Below, in pieces: positions 1 to 10,892 of a DNA stretch of 29,915 nt. Where the stretch lies: positions 1 through 29,915 of the forward strand of contig LPNZ01008654.1 of the NCBI GenBank assembly GCA_001655205.1, given 5' to 3'. Within the stretch, counting starts at the first letter, position 1, and every line of letters starts with the position of its first letter. The position numbers and the translations under genes were made by a program. The notes below the pieces were generated by a model that did no database searches, was not told where the DNA came from, and saw nothing but the letters and a program-made list of their open reading frames with translations. The DNA is from Lenisia limosa (Eukaryota > Breviatea).

Positions 1-400
1 TAACAAGGGACATTACAGACCTTCGTATGGCAGGGAGTAGTAACAAGGGGCATTACAGACCCTTGGTGTGGCAGGGAATAGTACACAAGGGACATTACAG
101 TACCCTTGGTGCTGCAGGGAATAACAAGGGACATTACAGTACCCTTGGTGTGGCAGGCAAGGGACACTACAGTACCATTGATGTGGCAGTAACAAGGGGC
201 ATTACAGACCTTGGTGTGGCAGGGAGTGGTAACAAGGGACATTACAGTACCCTTGGTGTGGCAGGCAAGGGACACTGTTGCAGGGAGTAACAAGGGGGCA
301 GGAAGGGGCATTACAGTACCCATGGTGTGGCAGGCAGTAACAAGGGACATTACAGTAGTACCTTGGTGTTGCAGGGAGTTACATTTCTCCTGGTATAGGA
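1..400. repeat. Imperfect minisatellite, unit about 37-40 bp
   Basis: About ten diverged head-to-tail units fill this stretch. Each carries the core 'aacaaggg(a/g)cattacag', then 'tacccttggtgtggcagg'. Some units are shortened (for example 'ggcaagggacactacag' near 153-171). The array begins at the window edge, so it probably extends upstream. Long reading frames through it on both strands exist only because the unit lacks stops in those frames; I do not regard them as genes. Confidence 0.9.
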
Positions 401-800
401 AGTAGTAACAAGAGAAATTGACTGCACGTTCACAGCATACAACAGGAGCTCGCCCCCTTGAGCAGCATGGAGATCAATATGGAGTTGTGTGACACAAAGT
501 GGGCAAGGCAGAGGCAGTGTGCGTGCTGTGCTCAGGTTGTGCTGAAATTGTTCTGTGCACGTCATGGGCACAGGTGGCACATGGAGGGCACATGGACGAA
601 AAAAAAGCAGATATTTCTGTATTTTTTTATGGGCACAAAAAACATATGCTTTAAATAAATATTTTTCGTAAAAATTGTAATATTGTAATTTTGTGTGATA
701 TTGCTTGTTGTGTCCTGCAACCTACGTTAGTTCTTCATCTATTGACGACTGCACTTTTGCTGCCGCCTCTTCGACAATCTGAAACAAGATCTTACCTTCT
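401..800. other. Upstream region of UGDH, no gene recognised
   Basis: This stretch separates the minisatellite from the UGDH start codon at 801. I found no homology-supported exon, no tRNA-like structure and no clear core promoter motif. The part from about 600 to 700 is AT-rich. It presumably holds the UGDH promoter and 5' UTR, but nothing in the sequence shows where transcription begins. Confidence 0.5.
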
Positions 801-3800
801 ATGGATGTGCCTTTCCGAAAGATATGCTGCATAGGGGCTGGGTAGGAGGGAGGGGATTTTGGCTATCAATAGAAATATATGGTTTAATGAGAAAATAGAT
901 GAAGAGCTTGAGAGGATGTTTGTGGCATCTTGTGTTGTTCTTTTTTGTGCTGTAAACATTGTTTTGTACCGTGATTTCAGAAATGTAACACATATAATTA
1001 TCTAGATATGTTGGAGGCTGTACCATGTCAGTGATAGCCAAGGTATGGAGCGAAATTAACGTGGTTGTTACCGATATTAACGCTGATTTGATTGAAAAGT
1101 GGAACAAAGGTGCACCCTTTTTCGAAGAGGTTTGTTGGACTTAATCGCAGAATGCGTATATCCTATGTATTATATTGAATGCAAAAAGGAAGAATTCCGC
1201 AATTCTATTGACAAATTTATTCAACTGTTTGTACTCTAGTGATGTTTTTTTTGACAAGGTAGGGTCTTAAAGAAATGGTATTAACATGCCCTAATCTAAG
1301 CTTCACTACCAATGTTCAAGACGCCATTTCAAATGTGAGGTTATTGGATCTTGGGCTTTTTTGCCCTTTTGATTTAGTTAGAAATGTGTTTCATCCCAAG
1401 TTTAATTTTCCTCAAATTTCTATTTCTCTTTTTTGACATTCAGGCTGACCTAATTTTCATATCCGTTGGAACCCCTACAAAAACATTTGGGCTTGGTGCG
1501 GGTCTAGCTCCCAATCTTTCAGGTCCAGAAAGTGCTGCAGTAGGAGGTTTGGGACAAGAAATGTGTAATCTTCTCTTTCTGACACTCTATATGAAATGCA
1601 GTTGACACCTTTTTTTAGTTAGGAGGATTTTTATTTCATTAGAGGTCAATAGCGTTGTACTCGAATTGCAATTCCATTGTTGTGGAAAAGTCAACAGTCC
1701 CCGTGCATGCTGCTGAAACTATCGGTCAGCTCACGATCAAAGGGATTTCTTTATTTAGTTTGAATTTTTTTTTTTTTTTCGGTTTTTTTTTTCATATCAT
1801 TCTCTTTTTCTTTGTGACATTAATGACATTATCAGAGCGTATTTTGCAGGCCAACAGCTCTGACTATTCTTTTGATGTTTTGAGTAATCCTGAATTTCTC
1901 TCAGAGGGATCAGCAATCAATGACCTTATGGTAAACTTGGGGGTGTCACATTATTTTTTAGATTGAGAGTTTGAAGTCAGATATAACTTCTTTAGACACC
2001 TGACCGAATTTTGATTGGAGGAAAGTCCTCAGAAGCTATGGGTCGTCTAAAAACCCTGTATTCAAGATGGGTAAGCAACTGTAAGAGTTTACTAGCTGAA
2101 TATTTATCTCGTATATTTTCTAGTTATGTCCTTATTCTGTTAACGATATCATTCATTTTCAAATTTAAGTTTATCAATATTTGCGTTAATGTTATTCTAT
2201 TAGCCTTTGATGTCTGCAATTCTAACTCTCTGGCACCTCCTGAATCTGTGGCATAAGACGGATTTAGGGCCTACCTGGGTTATTATGCAGGGGCTATTGT
2301 CCTTATTCATGAATCTAATCCTTGTAGGTATGCTGGGGAGGTACGCAGAAAGCGGTATGCACAGAGTTGTAAGGCAAGTGATTGGTGAATTAATATTCTC
2401 TTATAAGCGTAATGATGTGGACGGCTTCGGATTTTTTTCTCATTGCGTTATATGTCCTTATTCTTTTAGGTTGACTCGAAAAAAGTCATATTTATGAACC
2501 TTTGGTCGGCTGAACTTTCAAAGCTGGCTGCCAATGCCTTTTTAGCCCAGGTTTGTCATGTTCTATCGCACCCTACTATATTATAATTACATACCTTCAT
2601 TAGCTGACCAAATTTTAGAGAGTGTCCTCTATTAACTCTATAAGTCAGCTTTGTGAGGAAACTGGTGCTGATATTGGAGAAGTTGCCCATGCTATTGGTG
2701 AGTTGGTGAGGAGGAACCACAGAAGGAAAGAAGGGTTATTGGAAATCGTTTCCTCGGAACTTAGAATTAACCCATCTCACAAACTAGGTTTGGACTCGCG
2801 AATCGGCTCCAAGTTTCTCCAATCTTCGGTTGGCTTTGGAGGAAGCTGCTTCGGGAAGGACATCAAAGCACTTGTGTATCTGGCCCGCTCGTTTCATCTT
2901 CATGACGTGGCAAATTATTGGAACCAAGTAGGACACCACGTCCACTTTCCTTATTTGGTGGCTCTCAGAATATGTTTAGCAGAACTTCTCTTAGCCCTCC
3001 CTTAGGTTCTCCTCCTTAATGAGAGCCAAAAGAATCGATTTGTTGACCACATAATCAAGGATCTTTTTGGAACCGCGGTTGGAAAGAAAATCCTCGTTTT
3101 AGGCTACTCGTTTAAGAGCCTCACAGGTTTGCACTCAACCCTTCTATCACTATCATCGTCAGTCCAAAAAATTCGGGTGTTTAAAATACTACCTAATGAC
3201 CCAATGGAATCTCTTTCAGTCCCTCTTATAACATCAATATCCTGAGCCCAGGCGTTAAGGCGTTCGTTTTCTCATTTATCAAGGAAATTCTACTTCACCA
3301 GTATATGCGTGACACCTAAATATCCACTCATATTTATTTCTTAGGAGACTGTCGTGAATCGCCTTCTATAGATGTAGTGACAAGGCTTCTTCAAGAACAA
3401 GCACAAGTTGTTGTATTTGACCCCCAAGGTGAGACGGGACAACTTCTTCTTTATTATTAAGTATTGAGTAACAAACAGCTTCACCTTTCAAGAGCCCTTT
3501 TCTAACTCTAAAATCACCAATTCCCCTTTTCTGTTTTATCTCTTTTTTATTCCTTTTTCATTTTACAATTTCTCATAATCTAGTTCCTGAAGATACTATC
3601 CAAAGTAGCATACCCCCCCCTCTCCACCCCCTCCTCTCAATCTCAACCGAGCCTGAAAAGGCAGCCCAAGGGTGTCATGCTATTGTGATTACTGTTGATT
3701 GGCCCCAATTTAAAGAGTTGGATTATGCGTCAATGTTCGATTCCATGATGAAACCTGCATTTTTGTTTGATGGCAGGTAAGGAGATGTACTTTCAATACT

Positions 3801-3925
3801 GATTTCAACTTTGTTAACTTTCGCAATATAGAGGTGGTTTCCAGAGAAATTGACTTTTCAGGAGGGCGTTAAATCACAACCATCTCAGTCTTCTTGGATT
3901 CCAGGTCAGAGTACTAGGCCAATGA
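801..3925 (+). CDS. UGDH: UDP-glucose 6-dehydrogenase, 14 exons
   Basis: UGDH oxidises UDP-glucose to UDP-glucuronate in two NAD+-dependent steps in the cytosol, supplying precursors for glycans. Exons: 801-841, 1006-1129, 1263-1334, 1444-1539, 1643-1724, 1836-1930, 1996-2070, 2470-2550, 2619-2697, 2788-2927, 3006-3126, 3345-3428, 3584-3776, 3862-3925 (TGA). They join in frame to 448 codons; animal UGDH is about 490 aa, the difference lying mainly before the C-terminus. Visible family signatures: the Rossmann loop GAGYVGG across the first splice junction, [32 protein letters not shown], the catalytic-lysine segment [13 protein letters not shown], and FGGSCFGKD with the catalytic Cys and Asp. 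The second Rossmann domain follows (KILVLGYSF) and the C-terminus has KPAFLFDGR. Introns are 65-399 nt, all GT-AG, mostly with GTA/GTG donors. Family identity is certain; the first exon is short but fits phase and homology. Confidence 0.95.
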
Positions 3926-4094
3926 ATATTAAATGTTGCCACGCTGTGAAAGTAAAAACGATTCTCCTTTGCCAATGAAAGTTGTATGTCAGTTTATCAA
4001 GTCTGTTCTGTTTTCTTGTGACTATGTATATCGGCTTTTAATTTTCATATTGGTGTGTAGTTGAGTATATGGGTTTCCATAAGCAAATAACAAC
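3926..4094. other. Convergent intergenic spacer between UGDH and NPRL2
   Basis: Only 169 nt separate the UGDH stop from the NPRL2 stop on the opposite strand, so the two 3' UTRs probably overlap or share this spacer. No terminator or RNA gene is evident. Confidence 0.6.
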
Positions 4095-5589
4095 CTACAT
4101 TTTCACTAACAGACATCCTTGCTCTGTTAATAAATCTACCAAGCTTTCTCGGGTGGTTTGAGCAACAGAACAAATTTCGTCCAAATGATGTGAACCGTCA
4201 ACCAGCCTGGTTAACTCAACAAAATTAACTTAGCCGCTTCTTCAGGCAGACCAGAAATAACCTGTTTAGCTTCTGGATCATTTACATTACGATCAGGAGG
4301 GAAGGGATATTCATGAATTCGACGGATGAGGCCAAGAAGTATACAAGCGGCGATCATACGAGGTATATCCAGAGTGGATAATAAGGATTCAGAAACGGTG
4401 CGAAGCACTTCCCCAATTGAATTAGTTGAATTTAGAGACGCCAATAATCGGATTAATGAATAAATATCTGGTTCAGGGGCATCTTTTTTTAGAATTACAG
4501 CCAACCTTCTTTTGTGCTAAGATTCAATAAAGTTTCTTTTAATTCAGGATTTGTATTGAGCTTCAGAAACTTAGGAACAATTTCGTAGTAGTTAGTGACT
4601 TGAAAGCAGTCAATCATATCAACCACATTATGTTGCCTTTGTGGTTAACAATAGCAAAAATAAAAAATAATAAGCTCTTTTTCGACTATATAATAAAAAA
4701 GAAAACAGCAAGACAAAAACATCACCAGAATATCAGACTACAAGGTACCCACACCTACATGAGCATCTTAATTGAAGGGATAACTTCTGAGACTTGCAGA
4801 TTAGCTCGTGTGGCTATAGTTGTTATAGGGGTGAAGCCATCGATAAATGGCCAAATCTATGTCAAAAAACAAATTCACATTTTGCACTTCCACAGGAAAC
4901 CGATCTATTTTTGGGGTGTTTGAACATGTCACCACAGGAGCCTAGAGTGTGATTTTAAAATTACAACAGTCCCCAAGAGTAAAGATGAATTACCCCCGAA
5001 GTACTTCAAAAGCATTGATGTGTGAAACATGTTTCAGAAAAGGAGGTAAGTCAGACTTCAACACTTTATCACCTCAATGATTAAAAAGAAATTACAAAAT
5101 TGTGCCTGAAGTGTATTTTGTTTCAGCGATTCCACAATGGAAGATAAATATATCTCAAGGTCAGCTTGTGACATGTTTTTCACACCATTTGATGTTGTCA
5201 ACATTAAAACAGTAATAGTAACTTCGGCTTCTTCAAGTAAGTCGGCAAGGAGCTTTGCAACATAGGTAAACTTTTCGACATGATTTGATGGCTTTACCAA
5301 GAGAATTGTGTTGAAAATCACGATATTTCTTGCATAAGCCTCACTTGTGATCAACACCGGATGACTTACAACAGTAAAGTCATATGCAGGGCGGGTAAGA
5401 AAATGGAACAAACAAGGAAGCGGATTGACCACATAAATTAGGTTTCGGGATGACAAAGTTTGAAAAAGATGAGAATCTTTCATTTGATAAATAGCTGGTC
5501 AAGATAACAGCATACTCAGGGGGATATTGCGCAGTAATTTTTGGTCCAACAGTGTTGTCAAACTCACAAAAGAGAGCCGCATAAATCAT
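4095..5589 (-). CDS. NPRL2: GATOR1 subunit NPRL2 homologue with 22-23 nt introns
   Basis: NPRL2 with NPRL3 and DEPDC5 forms GATOR1, the GTPase-activating complex for Rag GTPases that turns down TORC1 when amino acids are scarce. Exons (- strand): 5589-5414, 5364-5096, 5072-5005, 4941-4879, 4856-4759, 4636-4506, 4482-4230, 4206-4095 (TAG); 390 codons including stop, usual length about 380 aa. Homology runs through the whole protein: CEFDNTVGPKITAQYP at the N-terminus, FVIPKPNLCG, AYARNIVIFN (its Arg matches the human Arg78 arginine finger), IWPFIDGFTPI, VVDMIDCFQVTNYY, LLGLIRRIHEYP, and HHLDEICSVAQ at the end. Introns 5073-5095, 4857-4878, 4483-4505 and 4207-4229 are 23, 22, 23 and 23 nt; the others are 49, 63 and 122 nt. 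The first junction (5413-5365) is weak: it drops about ten residues expected before the PV motif, and a one-base assembly error is an alternative. Confidence 0.9.
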
Positions 5590-6460
5590 CTCAAGAGTTT
5601 AGGCCCTAGATCTGAAAAAAAAGTAAAAATTGGAGGCATTTGGGCATTTGTTCCTTCATTTATCAAAAAGCCCCATAAAACAAAAATTATAATAAAAAAA
5701 TGTTCACTGATTATTCCCCTCATACTTAGCACACTCGAAATAGCAACTCAAAAACTACACACTGGCTCTGTTTTTTTGTTTCTGCAAGGGGTGTAATTCA
5801 CTTCCTCATCCAAAATAAGAGTCCCTCAATTGAATGATAGAGTTCGTGATTGATTGTTGGAGAGGGGTATGTGGTGTGAAGAAAAGGGGTTGTCTGGGTA
5901 TATGGGGGGGGGGGCTGCTCCGTTTTCTTTTNNNNNNNNNNNNNNNNNNNNNNNNNNNNNNNNNNNNNNNNNNNNNNNNNNNNNNNNNNNNNNNNNNNNN
6001 NNNNNNNNNNNNNNNNNNNNNNNNNNGCGCAAGCGTTGAGAAAGCGTTGCAGTCAAGTTCAGTAAAGTAATAATCACCCGGGGGAAAATGCGCGCGTGAA
6101 ATTGGCGTTGGCGCTCTGCATCTGACCCGTGCCTCTTGACTCTTGTGCTTTTGTTCTGTGTTGCAAGACGTATTTTCTCCGTATTTTACTTTATCTTTGC
6201 CTTGTTTTGTGTTTGTTCCTATTGCTCTCGCAAAAAGCAAGGCAACTATTTTGCAAAATATTTGCACGACAAATACATGGTCCAATTTGTACCTCTCATT
6301 TTTACAAAAAAATGTCTGTCTGAATGAAACCAAAGCATCATTTGAGAAACTGAGAAAATATTAAATATTTGTACATGAAATAATCTACAATTTTACCAAC
6401 CAATAAAAGAAGAAGAAAAACATGAATGCAAAATATTAAATACAGCAACAATCATCGTCC
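5590..6460. other. Spacer between NPRL2 start and the Lys/Glu-rich gene
   Basis: No exon with recognisable homology lies here. It holds the NPRL2 upstream region, a run of 11 G at about 5904-5914, an assembly gap (5932-6026) and the likely 3' UTR of the minus-strand gene ending at 6461. Several small frames cross the area in both directions but none looks like coding sequence. Confidence 0.5.
5932..6026. other. Assembly gap (95 N)
   Basis: Unsequenced bases. An 11-base G run lies about 17 bases upstream of the gap edge. Confidence 0.99.
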
Positions 6461-7896
6461 TCACTGCTCAGCAGGAGGGGCAAACCAGGAAACTACCGAA
6501 GAAACCATTGACGCTACACCACCAAAAGACAACAAACTGGGAGGTCCCTCGATCTCGTTGATCACCCTCTCATTTTCTCTCTCAACTTGTGACTTTGTCT
6601 TTGCGTTGTTCTTGACAACCTTCTTTTTCGGCTTCTTCACCTGCTGGGGCTCTGCGGACTTCTTGGCTGCCTTCTCAGCGGCTTGTTGCTTTTCTACTCT
6701 TTCCTTTTTAGTGATTTGGGGGGGTGCAGCCTTCTTCTTCTGTTCCTGTTCCTTGGGCTAGAATGTAAGTGAAAGAAATGCTGTCAAAGCAAAAACAAGG
6801 TTGTGCGAAAGAAGAAAAAAATACAAGGAGAAAACAGTTGGGCAAGAAGTACTCTGCGATTATTATCCGAAAGTCTCAGTACAGGGCAAACCTGGGGAGC
6901 TCTTCCGGGAACAGTCGTCCATTGTGAGGCCTTTCTTCCCTTCTTCTTCTCTTCCGTCACAGCCTTTTCGGTCTTAGAGATACTAGCCTTCTTCTCAGAC
7001 TTCTTCTCCGTGCTGGCGGGGGTAATTTCCTTTGCCTCAACCTTGGGTTCAACCACAGTTTCAGGGGAAGCAGGCTTGACAACCTTCTTGGGGGCAGGGA
7101 CAATGGGTTCAACGACTTTGGCTGACTTGGCAACCTCTGCGAAAGACTTCTTAGAAAACATTGGAGAAATGTCAGAGCTGACAATAGAGCCAATGATTGG
7201 GAAGTCCTCCTCAAAAGAGTGCTTTTTTGGAATAACTGCATCTTCAACTTCTTCCTTCTCTTCCATCACTTCCTTTTCAACAATCACTTCCTTCTTCTCT
7301 TCATGTACTTCTTTTCCCACACATTCTTCCTTTTTCTCTTCAACTAATGGATGTTCTCTGATAGGGAATTCAACCACTGAGTATTCAGCATCTAAGGTTC
7401 AATAAAAAAAAACCAGAAAGAGAATTTTCCTTACCAGTTGGACAGAAAAGTGCAGAGTACTGATAGATATTCATGGATAAAGCGGGCTAAAAAATGAAAT
7501 AAAAAGGGATAGCAAACACTTTGCTTTTGTTCCTTGGGTGTATTTTGCTTTTGTTTCTTTTGTTCCACTGGCTCAGAATTTTCCTCAACTGGTTTTTTCT
7601 CAGTTTCAGCCGATTTTTGAGGAACTACCTTCTCTGTGGCCTGATTCATATTCTCAACGTCTTCCTTCTGAAAAATATTACATGGTATCACTCCATACCT
7701 GGGTAACTGGGGAGGGTTCTACAGGAGCTGCTGTTGAAGGCTTTGGGGAGGGAGTGTTGACTAATATGTAAATGAATATTATTGATCTTTCCAACAAACC
7801 TTCCTTTGTTTGCGAGCAACCTGACAAGTAGAAGTGTTGTGCGAGGCTGAGAGGCTTGAAAGGTGACCAAATAAAAACCAATCTTACTTTTGACAT
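6461..7896 (-). CDS. Unrecognised Lys/Glu-rich protein with hydrophobic C-terminus
   Basis: I do not recognise this family. Proposed exons (- strand): 7896-7888, 7820-7800, 7740-7699, 7667-7518, 7486-7435, 7391-6892, 6757-6461 (TGA), joining in frame to 356 aa. The N-terminus MSKVARKQRK is basic. A Pro/Ala/Glu linker follows, then long charged stretches with repeated VEEKKEE and VVEKEV-like runs (exon 6), and a Lys/Ala-rich segment likely to be helical (ERVEKQQAAEKAAKKSAEP). Near the end is a roughly 20-residue hydrophobic stretch (LLSFGGVASMVSSVVSWF) followed by only PPAEQ, so a tail anchor or amphipathic helix is possible. Introns are 67, 59, 31, 31, 43 and 134 nt. The small exons 1-3 and 5 rest on phase and composition rather than homology. 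It lies tandem to NPRL2 and head-to-head with FIBP. Confidence 0.65.
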
Positions 7897-8214
7897 TATT
7901 ATCTATTCAGAAGCTTCTCAATGTGTATATACAATCTATTACTGCACTAACGGACTCCAGTTTGAAAAAGAGAATAGATAGAAATCTTATTTTTTTTTGT
8001 TTTTTTAAGTGAGCTGGATGGATAACTATTTAATTATTTTATCATTTTTCTCACAGTTTTTTCAGTTTTCTCAGCCCTTTTTGGCCTCTTCCAATCCATT
8101 AATTCTTTAATCTTTTTTAATACCACCTTGATGAATGGAAACAGGACTCACTCTCTTAAATAGAACTCATCTCCAACCTGTTCACTCTTAAACACCGCTC
8201 CGATTTTGGTCCAG
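7897..8214. other. Divergent promoter region, Lys/Glu-rich gene and FIBP
   Basis: The two start codons face away from each other across 318 nt of T-rich DNA. Both promoters should lie here. I see no dependable TATA box or other named motif. Confidence 0.45.
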
Positions 8215-10382
8215 ATGGATTCTGATGATTGTTCGTTTGAGGTTATTGTTTTTTTTGTTTTCACCAGGTTTCTGTCTCCTCACAGCTCTTTATCTACCCC
8301 GCTGTCTTAGATTTTTGGCTTGCAGGGAAGTCTGATGATGAAGCATTTACGTTTCTTTCTGGCCGACCAGAGCTTCAGGTCCCCCATGGTGCTCCACCAG
8401 GTAATTCTTGGTTTTGATGCCTTATGTATCAAACAAAATGGATGAACCTTATCTTGTAGAATTCAGTAACACCGAAAAAGTGTCAGCAACGAGTCTATCA
8501 CGAGAGGTTTTTGTTTTGTTTTTCACTCTTAGGTGTCTGATCAATATCATGCACTTCATTTTATAGCTCCAATTTTACAGCATCCTTATGAAATTGCCAA
8601 TCAAGTTTATTTATTTTTTTTCATTTGAATATTTTGGACACAAATCTCAAGGATATTCCATGGTTTGTTGAAAGATACTTTCAGGTTTGCAGCCTGTTCA
8701 ACGGTTTTTTTTTTTGGTTTTTTTTTGTTATATTGAACTGACAAACCAGTTTGACTCCGCTGTTGCTCGAGGGCTTATTGGAAAGAAGTTGAACGCAAAA
8801 CTAAGAAAAGATCTTGGTAAGAGGTGGAGCCTTTTCTATGTGAGAAAGGATTGTTTTTGAGGTAATGATCACATGCATATATACTCTCATTTGCTCTTCT
8901 GGGTAGGTAGGCTAAGGGAGAGCACTGAAATTATAATATATATCATATACTATATACAGTACATATACATATATCAATATTATATAGTTATATAATACAT
9001 TATATCATAGCGATATTCTATATGATTATATGATATGATATATATTTGTATATTATGCATATCTATGACATAATTTGTGTGTATTTGATTTATTATGTAT
9101 GCCCCTAAATGCCTTCCTCAGTATATATAGATATCGATATGCATAATATATATCATTATATATCATAGCTATATCATATACTATATATACTATATACTGT
9201 ACTATATGATATATAATATTCTACTCTATCCAATTTTATGTGATTTGTTCTCTTGGTTATCTTCTAGCTGGATTGTTTTATTGATTTTTCATTTCCATTT
9301 TTGTTTTCCCTTCTGCTCACGTAATGTTAATATTCAGATGATACTGCACATGAAAGTGGGATCCAACTTGTCTCCTGTCAACGCCAGGTGGGGAGTTTCT
9401 TTGCAAGTCCCAAAAATATGGTGGAACACAGCGAAAATAATGTTTTATTCTAAACCATAACTATTAGAGTTACTGATAACATACTATTATTATTAAAATA
9501 TCGATATACTACAGTTAATGCAACCTTATTTTGGAGGATCTCTTACCAATTGTAGTTCGATAATTTTCAACGGATTTTCAATTACATCTACGAATGTGAA
9601 GGAAAAGAGGAGATACACGAGAGCACTTCTCTCGCAGACAAAATCACAGAACACTTTCGTATTCCCTTCTTGCTGGCTAAGTTGTTTTCGATCCATTAAT
9701 CAGACACTATGCCCACGTCATATTCTTCTGTTATAACAAAATTGATTGCACCAGGAAAAAGCTGGAGTTCATGAATTTTGCTGACCTTTCAACTATTGCT
9801 ACTGTTTTAGTTTATTTCTAATTTAGGTGGTATCAGAAGATTGGGTTGACAAAAACTCGCTAGGTCTGGATTTGGATCCAGTTTTTGTGCATAACTTAAG
9901 GGATTTACGGAGCGCCTTGGACGTTCAAATGTTGGATAAATTGAAAGATGAGATTATCAAGAGGTTAATTGTATTCTATCACAAGTGTTGCGAAGAAGTG
10001 CCCAACTGCAATCTTAGAAAACAAGTTGAAACAGCTCTTGAAAAGTAATCTTAATTCCCTTTATCAGATCTCGTAAAACTTGGTTCCAATCTCGAACAAC
10101 CGAAAGAGTTACGTGACTTTGTTACAGATACTATTGATGATGTTGGTGAATTTGCGAAAGAAAAAATGGTTGGCTTTTATTGCTAACATTGTCGCTGGAA
10201 CTTCATCAGATTCAAGCTCTCTTGGAGACAATCTCCTCTGTATTTAAGACTTCCCCCATCATCCCAACTAATGTCAGGAATCAGGTTTTGCTTTTTGTTT
10301 CATTCAGTATTGTTCTTCGTTTACCAAATTCATCACTGGGATCTTTGAAATTTTAACCTCCATTTATACCAGAATTGAATGA
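8215..10382 (+). CDS. FIBP: FIBP homologue (FGF1 intracellular-binding protein) with ultrashort introns
   Basis: FIBP is a conserved intracellular protein named for binding FGF1 in mammals; its basic role outside animals is not settled. Exons: 8215-8241, 8268-8400, 8460-8506, 8533-8604, 8652-8684, 8750-8816, 9338-9387, 9556-9680, 9704-9803, 9827-9963, 9986-10044, 10068-10168, 10210-10284, 10308-10382 (TGA). They join in frame to 366 aa; human FIBP is about 364 aa. Matches to the family run end to end: VLDFWLAGKSDDEAF near the N-terminus, VERYFQFDS, LIGKKLNAKLRKDLDD, SCQRQFDNFQRIF, LLAKHYAHVIFF, KQLLKNLVKLGSNLEQPKEL, and a C-terminal helix ending SIYTRIE. Seven of thirteen introns are 22-26 nt: 8242-8267 (26), 8507-8532 (26), 9681-9703 (23), 9804-9826 (23), 9964-9985 (22), 10045-10067 (23), 10285-10307 (23). 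The 521-nt intron 8817-9337 holds a TA microsatellite. Confidence 0.93.
8927..9232. repeat. TA-rich microsatellite in FIBP intron 6
   Basis: A run of about 300 nt dominated by TA, ATAT, GATAT and ATCATAT words with many small palindromes. It accounts for most of the only long intron (521 nt) in this otherwise compact gene, so it was probably gained by insertion or slippage. Confidence 0.85.
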
Positions 10383-10567
10383 GAAAAACGATAGACACTA
10401 CACCAGGCTCTCAGGAGAGACTGTCAAATCATTGTTGAAGCCAGCACGATTCCTCATAATTTCCACCATGTACCACTGCGTTCTTGGAACTATTTGAGTT
10501 AAAATCGAATTCAAAAATATGAAGAAACAAAAAGGTTGTAAACACTATCATTATAAAGGATATTGAA

Positions 10568-10765
10568 TCATCAGCAGCAATACTTGGTTGCATATTATGT
10601 GCAATTATTACATAAAACAATTGATGGCCATATTAATAACTGATGTGATTACACAATACTACCTCAAAACACCCATTCCTCCTCATCCAAAACTCATCCA
10701 GATATATGTGCCACCACCATCAGCAATACTTGGTAGTAGATAATGTGCAATTATTACATAAAACA
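10568..10765. repeat. Two copies of a ~50 bp direct repeat
   Basis: Copies at about 10568-10618 and 10719-10765 share 'cagcaatacttggt' and then 'atgtgcaattattacataaa' with a few mismatches, about 150 bp apart in the same orientation. They lie in an intergenic spacer and have no coding capacity I can see. Confidence 0.75.
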
Positions 10766-10838
10766 TGAAGGTGATCCATTCACGTTTTTTTTTTTTTTTT
10801 TCCTAATCGGTGAACCCCCAATTTTTTTTTGTAGGATT

Positions 10839-10892
10839 NNNNNNNNNNNNNNNNNNNNNNNNNNNNNNNNNNNNNNNNNNNNNNNNNNNNNN
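10839..10892. other. Assembly gap (54 N)
   Basis: Unsequenced bases between FIBP and PBDC1, preceded by T-runs. Confidence 0.99.

Noticed and set aside
13-405. Open frames on both strands through the minisatellite, with repetitive peptides (for example NKGHYSTLGVAG, or Cys-rich HQGYCNVPC)
   Set aside because: The unit simply lacks stops in these frames; no start context, splice structure or homology supports a gene.
5834-6333. Frames spanning the gap 5932-6026
   Set aside because: They are continuous only because N was translated as X; no homology on either side.
6803-7405. A 200-codon plus-strand frame rich in Phe and Ser
   Set aside because: It is the antisense shadow of the Lys/Glu-rich exon 7391-6892, whose codons read backwards give Phe/Ser.
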